A stretch of 13,874 nucleotides of DNA, from contig DBXQ01000061.1 in assembly GCA_002309955.1 (NCBI GenBank), forward strand, positions 1-13,874, read 5' to 3'. A model generated the notes under the pieces. The model was not told the origin of the DNA, ran no database searches, and saw only the letters and a list, made by a program, of their open reading frames with translations. Source of the DNA: Bacteroidales bacterium UBA1208 (GTDB taxonomy: Bacteria > Bacteroidota > Bacteroidia > Bacteroidales > P3). The position numbers and the translations under genes are program-made. Each line of letters starts with the position of its first letter. Within the stretch, counting starts at the first letter, position 1. Below are positions 6,996-13,874 of the stretch, one piece after another.

Positions 6996-7652
6996 ATGGA
7001 AAAAGAACAAATTAAACCCTTTATCGCCCGTCGTGCTGCCAAGGAGCTCAAAGACGGTGATGTCGTCAATCTCGGTATCGGACTTCCGACACTTATCCCC
7101 AACTATCTGCCCGAAGGCGTGCATGTCATTCTCCAGTCCGAGAACGGTATGATTGGTATGGGTCCCACTCCTGTAGAGGGAAAGGAAGACCCCTGGCTGA
7201 TTAACGCTGGCGGTGGATACATCACCTATACCGATGAAGCCAGCACTTTCGACAGTGCTACGTCGTTCGGCATTATCCGTGGCGGACATGTCAATGTCTC
7301 TGTGCTCGGTGCCATGCAGGTTGATGAGGAAGGCGACCTTGCCAACTGGATGATTCCTGGCAAGAAGACCCCCGGCATGGGCGGAGCCATGGATTTGTTG
7401 GTGGGTGCCAAGAAGGTCATTCTGGCCATGGAACACACTGCCAAGGGCAATCCCAAGATTTTGAAGAAATGCACTCTCCCGCTCACAGCCAAAGGCCAGG
7501 TGAACATGATTATTACCGAGATGGGTGTCATGGAAATCACCCCCAAAGGCATTGTGCTGACCGAGATTAATCCCGAGTTTACTGTCGAGCAGGTTCAGGC
7601 TGCCACTGAGGCAACCCTTATTATCTCGCCCGATTTGAAAAAGATGGAATAA
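6996..7652 (+). CDS. atoA: CoA-transferase subunit B (acetoacetate/butyrate type)
   Basis: The 218-residue product is a class I (SCOT-type) CoA-transferase beta subunit. It has NLGIGLPT at about 25-32 and the catalytic glutamate E49 in SENG followed by GMGP. The glycine-rich MGGAMDLL segment and the EMGVMEIT block toward the C-terminus are also typical. E49 forms the acyl-glutamyl/CoA intermediate. In lysine fermentation the AtoDA complex moves CoA from butyryl-CoA to acetoacetate, which releases butyrate and keeps acetoacetyl-CoA for acetate production; the position after kamDE supports that role. The partner alpha subunit (AtoD), normally adjacent, is not in this window, so it must be encoded elsewhere. 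The precise acyl-CoA specificity cannot be read from sequence; a general 3-oxoacid CoA-transferase is the alternative. Confidence 0.92.
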   Translation: MEKEQIKPFIARRAAKELKDGDVVNLGIGLPTLIPNYLPEGVHVILQSENGMIGMGPTPVEGKEDPWLINAGGGYITYTDEASTFDSATSFGIIRGGHVNVSVLGAMQVDEEGDLANWMIPGKKTPGMGGAMDLLVGAKKVILAMEHTAKGNPKILKKCTLPLTAKGQVNMIITEMGVMEITPKGIVLTEINPEFTVEQVQAATEATLIISPDLKKME

Positions 7653-7677
7653 ATTACACTCCAAAAGACAACATATT

Positions 7678-8271
7678 ATGAAAAAAGCAATATTGTTGTT
7701 GGCCGCAGTTGTCACCATGATGTCGGCACAGGCCCAGCAGAAACACATCGAGCCTTATTGGCATGGGTTCTATACCGTTGCGGGCTACGACTTCGCCACC
7801 AACCTCAATAAGACTGCTTTTTCGGATAAGGTAACCTTCCACGGATTCTATGCCGTGGGAGGTTGGCAAATCCGTAAAGAGTCGGGCATTGGTCTGGGTG
7901 TCGAGTTTTTGAAAGACCCCACCGGTGCATTCAACCAGTTGCCTGTTTTTATTGAACTCCGTACACACTATCTTCGTAGCCAGTTGACTCCGTTCTCCAC
8001 TGTTTATGTCGGTTATTCCTTTCCTCTGGGTTCTACCAGCGGTGGTGAGAATGCCATCAAAATCAACGAAGGCGGTGTTATATGGGGATTGAACGCGGGT
8101 GTCCGCTATGCTTTCAATAGAAATCTGGCTGTCAATGCCTATGTTGGTTATATGGGCATGCATCTTGACAGGATAGATCGTTGGGAGAATGGCGAGTTGA
8201 CCACAGCTCGTCCGCTTCTGCTTCAAAACATCAAAGCCGGCATAAGCGTCAGTTACTTTTTCAAACATTAA
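7678..8271 (+). CDS. Small outer-membrane beta-barrel protein, function unknown
   Basis: This is a 197-residue exported protein. A signal peptide ends near residue 19 (SAQA), so the mature part starts QQKHIEPYW. The rest shows alternating polar and hydrophobic strands rich in Tyr, Gly and Phe (for example GFYTVAGYDF, GFYAVGGWQI, STVYVGYSF, NAGVRYAF, NAYVGYMGM). It ends in an amphipathic strand closing with aromatic residues (GISVSYFFKH), the usual form of an 8-stranded outer-membrane barrel. It starts 25 bases after atoA, so it is likely in the same transcript, but no metabolic link is visible. The next gene, a secreted GH2-like protein, follows after 36 bases. It resembles the general outer membrane beta-barrel class; no named family is recognised. 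Confidence 0.8.
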   Translation: MKKAILLLAAVVTMMSAQAQQKHIEPYWHGFYTVAGYDFATNLNKTAFSDKVTFHGFYAVGGWQIRKESGIGLGVEFLKDPTGAFNQLPVFIELRTHYLRSQLTPFSTVYVGYSFPLGSTSGGENAIKINEGGVIWGLNAGVRYAFNRNLAVNAYVGYMGMHLDRIDRWENGELTTARPLLLQNIKAGISVSYFFKH

Positions 8272-8279
8272 TGCATCTT

Positions 8280-8299
8280 GCTTAGCTCTAATGCTGAGC
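8280..8299 (+). other. Intercistronic hairpin before the GH2-like gene
   Basis: GCTTAGC (8280-8286) pairs with GCTGAGC (8293-8299), a 7-bp stem with one G-U pair and a 6-base loop. No T-run follows, so it is not a terminator. It ends 8 bases before the ATG at 8308 and could influence translation or mRNA processing. Confidence 0.4.
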
Positions 8300-8307
8300 G
8301 AATTATT

Positions 8308-11300
8308 ATGAAGAGATACTTTCTGTTTGCGGGTCTGCTGCTGTGCCTCCTGTCGGTAACGGCGCAGCAGCCGGTGAGTATGGAGGAATTGCGGGTGCCA
8401 CCGCGAGCCAACATTATCAGCTATGATGATGAGAATGCCATTGAGCATTTGCGCTATGATGATTCGCCCTATTATATCTCTGTCATGGAAGAGTGGGATG
8501 AGGATGCGAGCAATCTTCCTCCCGAATACACTCAGACCTACGAGTTCCCCAGAGATTGGCGTGCTTACCGCATATTTTTCCGTTTCAAGGCTTCCTCGGG
8601 TTATGGCTTGTATATCGACGATAAGTTGGTAGGCTACAGCCGCGATGCCGGTGCGGTGACGGAGTTTGACATCACTGACATTATCCGTTTCGGTAAGAGC
8701 AACCGCCTCCGTCTCAGTTTTAATCAGGAAGAGAGTGAACCCTATCTTGATGCGGTGGATTTCGGTTTAACAGGCGATTGCGCCATTGTGCTGAAACCCC
8801 TGCTCAATGTGCAGGACTATACCCTGAAAACAGACTACGAGTCGGCAAGTTCGGTGGGTTTATACACTCTCGAAGCAGACCTTTATAACCATCGCCGCAA
8901 AGGAAAGTGTTATCTTGAATTAGAGATATGGGACACCAAAGGCCAACGGGTAGAGAAGCTGGGCAAATGGTGTTTCTTTGACAATCGGAACGAGACATCT
9001 CAGTCTATTAGTTCTTCGCTGCCCAATGTTCTGCCTTGGACAGCCGAAACACCTCGGCTCTACACTGCTGTCATCCGTCTATATAACGAGAAGATGGAAC
9101 TGCAGGATGTTGTAGGGACCCGCTTTGGGTTCCGTTCTGTTGCCTATAAAAACGGCCTTATGGTCAATGGCAAGGTTGTAACACTCAAGGGCATAATGAC
9201 GATAGACGATTTTGACTTGCTGACACCCGATAGAATCAAAGTCCTCCGTTCGCAGATGGTACAAATGAAATGCAACAACATCAATGCCATCCGTACTTAT
9301 GGTTCCATCTCCGATGCCTCCAAATTCTATGAGCTATGCGACGAATTTGGTTTCTATGTCATTGCCGACGCCAATATCTTTACAAGGAATGAGTCAACAA
9401 ATGTGTGGGCAACCAACAATGATTACGAAGAACTCTTTGTTAATCGGGTGCGCAATCTTTATGGGCAGTACAAGAACCATACCTCCATCATAGCTTGGTC
9501 GTTGGGTGAATCGCCCGACAATGGTGTTTGTATGTACTCTGCTTATAAGGCATTGCGTCAGACCGACCCTGCACGACCAGTGTTGTACGCTGCTGCACAG
9601 TATGCCGAAAATACCGACCTCATCTGTCCATTGCATTGCAATACCGAGCTCCTGCGACAGTATTTGGCCAAGACACAGTCGCGTTCTTTGGTCATGCTCT
9701 CCTATGGCGGTATGGATGGCAACACATTCGGCGGTATGTCACCGTTGTGGCAAATGGTGCAAGACCATGCATCCATTCAGGGTGGCTTTTTCGAGAGCCG
9801 TTCATGGGATGCACTGTCCACCAGACCGTACCTTGCTGAGTTGAAACAGATCTATCGTCCCTTCGATGTGCGCATGACCTCTGTCAGTGCCGATGCTGCC
9901 GAGTTTGACATCACCAACTTATGTGACTTCCGCAGTCTGTCCGACTACAGAATGGATTACGTCATTTGTTCCAATCTCAAACCCAATATCGTCGCAGGCG
10001 ATATCACGCTCTCTCTCAAGCCCGGCGAGACGAAAGACTTCAAGCTTAAAATCCCCAAACTAACCCTCTATTCAGGAGAAGAACTCTTTATCCAGTTCAC
10101 TCTCCGGCAGCGCAATAACACTGCCGCCGTTCCCAAGAACACCGTGCTTTACACCGCCCAGTTCCCCCTGCCGTCGGAGAATACTCCTCAGCAGGAACTT
10201 CTACTAACGGGCTGTCAGCCTCTCAGCATTGAGAAAGACACACTCCACCAGACAAAGATTTTCAACAACAATTTCTCCCTCCTGTTCAACGACAGTCTGG
10301 GCACAGTCACCTCGCTTTCATTCCACGACCAACCTATACTTTCCGGTCCTGTGCAGCTTAATTTCATGCGTACACCTTCGCCGAACGACAACCTTGATCC
10401 CAACGGTCTCCGTCAGTGGCAACGTATAGGTCTCGACCGAATGAAGCCCCAGGTGTTGGCGACCAACATACGCAAGATAGACAACTTTACTGTGGGTATC
10501 GACGTTCTTTTCCGCTACGACACAGAGAAAGACAATGGCATTTTCGATGTACGCCAAACCTATCTTGTCCTTGCCTCGGGCGATGTACTGCTTAGCAACG
10601 ACATCACCGTCTCCGAGCAAGTGAAGACCCTCGCCCGTGTAGGTTTAAGCCTCCCTTATAGCCACACTCTTGACACTGTCGAATGGTTCGGGTGCAATAT
10701 CGAAAGCTATATCGACCGTCGCTCGGCCGCCCGGATTTCCCAGCAGGCTTTACCTGTGAGTGAGATAAACTACAGCTATCCTGACGAGGAATTCCCGCAC
10801 CAACACTCCGGCAATCGTACCGATGTGCGTTGGCTCTCTCTCCGCAATGGTGGTATGGGTCTCTATGTCGACATCATCGACACGCTCTGCCAGTTCTCTG
10901 TCACCGACAGCCTGCTTGCTCTGGACTACCGCAATACAGGTGTAGGTGGTGCCACAGCCAATATGAATCTCGACGAATCCATGCTGGTCAAAGACCATCG
11001 TTATCGTTTTGTATTACACATGCGTCCATACGATTGCATGGAATACAACGCGCAGGACTTCCGCCGTATCGTCTACCCCAAGGTGGTGTCCGCCATTATC
11101 GAGATGCCCGTTATCAGCAAGAGTCGCGAACGTTTCGACAGCCCCATGCAGATAACCATCAAATGCCCCACTCCCAAAACAGAGATACGCTATACCCTTG
11201 ACGGCAGCGTCCCCACAGAAAAGTCAACACTCTATACCAAGCCGTTTACGATACAGAATAGTGTGGTTATCCGCGCACGTGCCTTCAAGAAAGGCGAATC

Positions 11301-11832
11301 GCCCTCGTTTGTGGCAACACAGCAATTCACTTTCGACTATGTGGTTTCATGCACCTTTGCCCACAAACCCAACACACCGTATAATAAAAACGCAACCCGT
11401 GCCCTGTACGACGGTGAGAAGGGCGATGTCAACGACCTTTCCCATGGTTGGCTTGGATTCTCCGGTCACGACCTGCAGGCGGATATCGAACTTGGCAAAA
11501 ATGTCAATGTCAGCAATGTTGTGCTGCGTTTCGCCCACGTTCCCGATGCGTGGGTCTTCGCTCCTCAACAAGTGGAAGTGCGGGTCTCGGCCGATGGCAA
11601 GACATTCTCAGCTCCCATTCCCGCTACCATATCTTACAACCCTGCCGACCAGACCATGAACACCACCCAGCTGCAAGTGGTCACGATTCCTGTCAACAGA
11701 TCCGATGTCAGGTTTATCCAAATCATTGCCCACCCCTTGTCACGCATACCGGAATGGCATCGTGCCAAAGGGCTCAATCCTTGGATAATGACCGACGAGG
11801 TGGAAATAGAAGAAGAAATCAGCAAGCCATGA
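8308..11832 (+). CDS. Secreted GH2/LacZ-like protein lacking catalytic residues (probable pseudoenzyme)
   Basis: The ATG at 8308 gives a 1174-residue protein with a signal peptide (MKRYFLF start, cleavage near SVTAQ); a TTG at 8278 is in frame but would bury it. The fold follows beta-galactosidase: sugar-binding domain (about 25-170, YSRDAGAVTEFDIT), immunoglobulin-like domain (to about 290, PWTAETPRLYT), barrel (about 290-530), further beta domains and a LacZ small-chain-like region (about 645-925, GNRTDVRWLSL). Two appended domains follow: a chitobiase C-terminal-like repeat (about 935-1010, YTLDGSVPT) and an F5/8 type C/discoidin-like domain (about 1020-1165). Key LacZ residues are replaced: nucleophile position is S465 (LSYGG for CEYAH), magnesium ligands are F358 and R360, and WSLGNES reads WSLGESP at 397-403. 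It is therefore likely non-catalytic, perhaps glycan-binding. Alignment was by eye. Confidence 0.85.
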   Translation: MKRYFLFAGLLLCLLSVTAQQPVSMEELRVPPRANIISYDDENAIEHLRYDDSPYYISVMEEWDEDASNLPPEYTQTYEFPRDWRAYRIFFRFKASSGYGLYIDDKLVGYSRDAGAVTEFDITDIIRFGKSNRLRLSFNQEESEPYLDAVDFGLTGDCAIVLKPLLNVQDYTLKTDYESASSVGLYTLEADLYNHRRKGKCYLELEIWDTKGQRVEKLGKWCFFDNRNETSQSISSSLPNVLPWTAETPRLYTAVIRLYNEKMELQDVVGTRFGFRSVAYKNGLMVNGKVVTLKGIMTIDDFDLLTPDRIKVLRSQMVQMKCNNINAIRTYGSISDASKFYELCDEFGFYVIADANIFTRNESTNVWATNNDYEELFVNRVRNLYGQYKNHTSIIAWSLGESPDNGVCMYSAYKALRQTDPARPVLYAAAQYAENTDLICPLHCNTELLRQYLAKTQSRSLVMLSYGGMDGNTFGGMSPLWQMVQDHASIQGGFFESRSWDALSTRPYLAELKQIYRPFDVRMTSVSADAAEFDITNLCDFRSLSDYRMDYVICSNLKPNIVAGDITLSLKPGETKDFKLKIPKLTLYSGEELFIQFTLRQRNNTAAVPKNTVLYTAQFPLPSENTPQQELLLTGCQPLSIEKDTLHQTKIFNNNFSLLFNDSLGTVTSLSFHDQPILSGPVQLNFMRTPSPNDNLDPNGLRQWQRIGLDRMKPQVLATNIRKIDNFTVGIDVLFRYDTEKDNGIFDVRQTYLVLASGDVLLSNDITVSEQVKTLARVGLSLPYSHTLDTVEWFGCNIESYIDRRSAARISQQALPVSEINYSYPDEEFPHQHSGNRTDVRWLSLRNGGMGLYVDIIDTLCQFSVTDSLLALDYRNTGVGGATANMNLDESMLVKDHRYRFVLHMRPYDCMEYNAQDFRRIVYPKVVSAIIEMPVISKSRERFDSPMQITIKCPTPKTEIRYTLDGSVPTEKSTLYTKPFTIQNSVVIRARAFKKGESPSFVATQQFTFDYVVSCTFAHKPNTPYNKNATRALYDGEKGDVNDLSHGWLGFSGHDLQADIELGKNVNVSNVVLRFAHVPDAWVFAPQQVEVRVSADGKTFSAPIPATISYNPADQTMNTTQLQVVTIPVNRSDVRFIQIIAHPLSRIPEWHRAKGLNPWIMTDEVEIEEEISKP

Positions 11833-12554
11833 CCTCTTTCAGCTCCCGCACCCAGTTGCTTGTTGGCTCTGAAGGCATTGCGCGTCTGCAGGCGTCGCAT
11901 GTCTTGGTGGTCGGACTGGGTGGGGTAGGAGGCTATGCTGCCGAACAACTATGCAGGGCCGGAGTGGGTCACATGACCATTGTGGATGGCGACACGGTAG
12001 GAGAGACCAATCTCAACCGCCAGCTCATCGCTTTGCGTTCCTCCATAGGACAACCCAAGGCAATGCTTTTTCGCGACCGCTTTCGCGACATCAACCCCGA
12101 CTGCGAGGTCGAAGCCTTGCAGGAGTTTCTGCGCGACGACCGCATGCTTGAAGTGCTGCAGGCTCATCGCTACGACTGTGTAGTCGACTGCATTGACACC
12201 CTCTCTCCCAAGGTCTTTCTCCTTTATCATGCCCACAGCCTCGGCTTGCCTGTAGTCAGCAGCATGGGCAGCGGCGGTAAAATGAACCCTGAGATGGTCT
12301 GTGCAGCCGACATCTCCAAGAGCCACACTTGCCGTTTGGCCGCCATGGTGCGCAAACGGCTCCATCGCATGGGGGTCACCACGGGCATCCGTGTGGTCTT
12401 CTCTGCCGAAAAGGTACCGTCCGAGGCCATGACCGAAGACCCCTCTGCCAACCACCTCACCACTGTCGGCACCATTTCATATATGCCGCCCCTTTTCGGC
12501 TGCCATATTGCTGCCGAGGTAATCAGAATACTCTTAGATAAGACAGAAAAATAG
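11829..12554 (+). CDS. tcdA: tRNA threonylcarbamoyladenosine dehydratase (TcdA/CsdL-like)
   Basis: The 241-residue product belongs to the ThiF/MoeB/E1-like superfamily, subgroup TcdA (YgdL). The enzyme uses ATP to cyclise t6A at position 37 of ANN-decoding tRNAs to ct6A. It has N-terminal R7 in RTQLLVGSEGI, the nucleotide-binding G29-L-G-G-V-G-G35, the ribose-binding D53-G-D55, N60/N62-R63-Q64 in TNLNRQ, and the TcdA-typical GSGGKMNP loop. No zinc-binding CxxC pairs are seen, as expected for this branch. ATG at 11829 overlaps the upstream stop codon as ATGA, so translation is probably coupled; the open frame extends upstream but that part is only the shadow of the GH2-like gene. Its placement after an envelope protein gene appears incidental. 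ThiF-family identity is sure, TcdA specificity likely. Confidence 0.9.
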   Translation: MTSFSSRTQLLVGSEGIARLQASHVLVVGLGGVGGYAAEQLCRAGVGHMTIVDGDTVGETNLNRQLIALRSSIGQPKAMLFRDRFRDINPDCEVEALQEFLRDDRMLEVLQAHRYDCVVDCIDTLSPKVFLLYHAHSLGLPVVSSMGSGGKMNPEMVCAADISKSHTCRLAAMVRKRLHRMGVTTGIRVVFSAEKVPSEAMTEDPSANHLTTVGTISYMPPLFGCHIAAEVIRILLDKTEK

Positions 12555-12595
12555 TAATAAACATGCGGAAACACCGCCTCATAACATCACCGACA

Positions 12596-13636
12596 ATGAA
12601 AAAAACATTCCCCGTCTTTGCTTTATTGCTGCTTGCCTTCACCTCGTGCAAGGTCGACTTCAGCCCCAATGCACCGTGGCGTGAAGTACCATCTGTTTAC
12701 TGTGTCATCGACCCCGATGAAGATACCGTCTGGGCTCGTGTGCAGAAATGCTATCTTGGCGAAGACAACCTATACAACTACTCATCCATTGTAGACTCAA
12801 ATTATTATCTGTCGAACCAGATTGCCGTCCATCTTTTGGCTTGGAAGGGGAATCCTGACGATGAAAACACCCGGAGCATCTTAGTCGACCGTTGGGTACT
12901 CAACTATACCGAGATACAAGGCAAACCCGAAGGCGATTTCCCCGCGGGGCTTCAACCCATATACTATTGTGTGCCCGGGCGCAAGCTTAAGGACGATACC
13001 GCCTGTTTCTTCCAGCTGCTTGTGCTTCGCAATCCTTCGGGCGACACCCTTGCCCGCGCCACCACCAAACTGGTCGGTTTCCGTGACCCCACCATCCATC
13101 TTCGCGACACCGTCGAAGAGGTACTTGAAGAACCCAATTCTTTGAAAGGACACAATTTCCGTATAGAAAGGGGAGACATCAAAGCCACATGGAAACCCGT
13201 TCCCGGCGGGCGGCGGTATCAACCTATCGTCACATTCTACTATAAACGCAACCACGACACCTGCAGTCTTGTCATTCCGGGAAAAACTTTTCCGCAAGCA
13301 GGTTCGGCGAAAGCCTATCTCTCCGAGTCCCGTTTTTTGTCGATCATCAAAAACCATCTCAAAGACAATACCGACACCCTCACCACAGTCAATAATGTCG
13401 ATATCACCATTGCCGTGTGCAACGAAGACCTCACCGCTTATATCAACTCGCACGACCGCTCCATTATGGGCGGGCAGGAGACACAGACATACACTAACAT
13501 TCAGGGGGGAGTCGGCGTCTTTGCCTCCCGTCGAACCCATATCACTGTCAATGTCCCCAGCGATTCATTAGGCAACACCAACAACATTCCCCAAAAACTT
13601 GTTGACCTCGGCGTCGGTTTCTACGGCCATTTTTAA
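12596..13636 (+). CDS. Predicted lipoprotein, function unknown
   Basis: The ATG at 12596 gives 346 residues with a short lipoprotein signal (MKKTFPVF, hydrophobic core, lipobox FTSC with lipidated C18). An in-frame ATG at 12563 would add 11 polar residues and is less likely. After the cysteine comes a stretch of the type VPSVYCVIDPDEDTVWARVQKCYLGEDN, reminiscent of Bacteroidetes lipoproteins of unknown function (possibly DUF4249-like; not confirmed). The remainder is beta-rich, with segments such as NFRIERGDIKATWKPVP that suggest an immunoglobulin/Fn3-like fold. It begins 41 bases after tcdA and is the last gene of the presumed operon. It probably sits in the outer membrane; the inner membrane cannot be excluded. 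No catalytic motif is recognised. Confidence 0.85.
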   Translation: MKKTFPVFALLLLAFTSCKVDFSPNAPWREVPSVYCVIDPDEDTVWARVQKCYLGEDNLYNYSSIVDSNYYLSNQIAVHLLAWKGNPDDENTRSILVDRWVLNYTEIQGKPEGDFPAGLQPIYYCVPGRKLKDDTACFFQLLVLRNPSGDTLARATTKLVGFRDPTIHLRDTVEEVLEEPNSLKGHNFRIERGDIKATWKPVPGGRRYQPIVTFYYKRNHDTCSLVIPGKTFPQAGSAKAYLSESRFLSIIKNHLKDNTDTLTTVNNVDITIAVCNEDLTAYINSHDRSIMGGQETQTYTNIQGGVGVFASRRTHITVNVPSDSLGNTNNIPQKLVDLGVGFYGHF

Positions 13637-13874
13637 ACGCTTTTGCCAGCCACAGCCTACTATTTGGGATTCCTTAACCCTCCTGCTGTCGCAGGAAGAG
13701 GTATCTTGTTGCCCAGTATAGCGTAGGTCCGGCAAAGGTACTGGCGTCGGGGTCAGTCCATTTTTTAGTTCCTTTCGCACTGCCCTTGGCTCGCTCGGCC
13801 ATCCACCCTTCATCCTCCGTTATACCTCAGTTCTCCTTTTGTAATAGGAGAACGATGGGAGAACGATGGGAGAA
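13637..13874. other. Non-coding end of the window
   Basis: No gene is clearly supported. A small hairpin TCCTGC-TGTC-GCAGGA lies at 13681-13696 without a T-run. A 42-codon open frame on the minus strand (13802 down to 13674) is possible but unsupported by homology. The second repeat copy closes the window. Confidence 0.5.
13814..13874. repeat. Inverted repeat built from 11-bp units (copy 2, cut by window end)
   Basis: The left arm (13814-13837) holds two 11-base units, CCTCCGTTATA and CCTCAGTTCTC, and matches 4082-4105 at 22 of 24 bases. After an 8-base spacer, the right arm has AGGAGAACGAT (13846), GGGAGAACGAT (13857) and the start of a third unit (13868). GTTCTCCT (13830-13837) pairs with AGGAGAAC (13846-13853). 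It starts 178 bases after the lipoprotein stop, nearly the same distance as copy 1 from its upstream gene. Confidence 0.8.

Noticed and set aside
8278..8307. TTG start 10 codons upstream of the GH2-like gene
   Set aside because: It would place polar residues and a hairpin-encoded segment before a normal signal peptide that starts exactly at ATG 8308.
6954..8448. Two long minus-strand open frames (264 codons each) opposite atoA and the barrel/GH2 genes
   Set aside because: The + strand genes here have clear motifs (SENG, signal peptides); the minus-strand products look like shadows without domains.
11448..11828. Upstream extension of the tcdA reading frame
   Set aside because: This part overlaps the end of the GH2-like gene, has a low-quality composition, and TcdA proteins start right at the RxxLLxG region reached from ATG 11829.
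13681..13696. Hairpin after the lipoprotein as a terminator
   Set aside because: The stem is only 6 bp and no T-run follows.

Overview
The window looks like a chromosomal segment of a fermentative Bacteroidales/Bacteroidetes bacterium. The evidence is the absence of clear Shine-Dalgarno sequences before most genes, Bacteroidetes-type promoter boxes (TAnnTTTG, with an upstream TTTG in one case) at two places, a gene order of HU, tiny basic protein and RNase E/G, and many exported proteins. Genus cannot be fixed from sequence alone. All convincing genes lie on the + strand.

Layout. (1) 1-21 is the 3' end of what looks like a tRNA, followed by a CPBP membrane protease (38-934). (2) 1044-3900 is an information-processing block. 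It has a promoter, an HU/IHF-family DNA-binding protein, a 29-codon very basic micro-protein that resembles the bS22/mS38 (COX24) ribosomal family, a strong hairpin with a T-run, RNase G/E, and a secreted GH25 muramidase whose start overlaps the end of the RNase gene. (3) 3901-4583 is a 683-base gap. It holds a 19-bp perfect inverted repeat built from 11-bp units, a tract with extreme G-over-C skew, and a promoter. (4) 4584-7652 is kamD-kamE-atoA: both subunits of B12/PLP-dependent lysine 5,6-aminomutase plus the beta subunit of an acetoacetate/butyrate-type CoA-transferase. This is part of the anaerobic fermentation of lysine to butyrate and acetate. The other pathway genes (kamA, kdd, kce, kal, atoD) are not in the window. 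(5) 7678-13636 follows with gaps of 41 bases or less: a small outer-membrane beta-barrel protein, a 1174-residue secreted GH2/LacZ-like protein, a TcdA-type tRNA-modifying enzyme overlapping it by 4 bases, and a lipoprotein of unknown function. (6) 13637-13874 is non-coding and ends in a second copy of the 11-bp-unit repeat, cut by the window edge.

The seven genes from kamD to the lipoprotein are close enough to be one transcript from the promoter near 4478, although internal promoters cannot be excluded.

The most interesting observations are: the GH2 protein has lost the LacZ nucleophile, magnesium ligands and probably the acid/base residue, so it looks like a secreted pseudoenzyme; the 29-residue protein is easily missed and may be a ribosomal protein; two related 11-bp-unit inverted repeats sit about 180 bases after the stop codon of two different transcription units; and a strong hairpin lies directly in front of the RNase E/G start.
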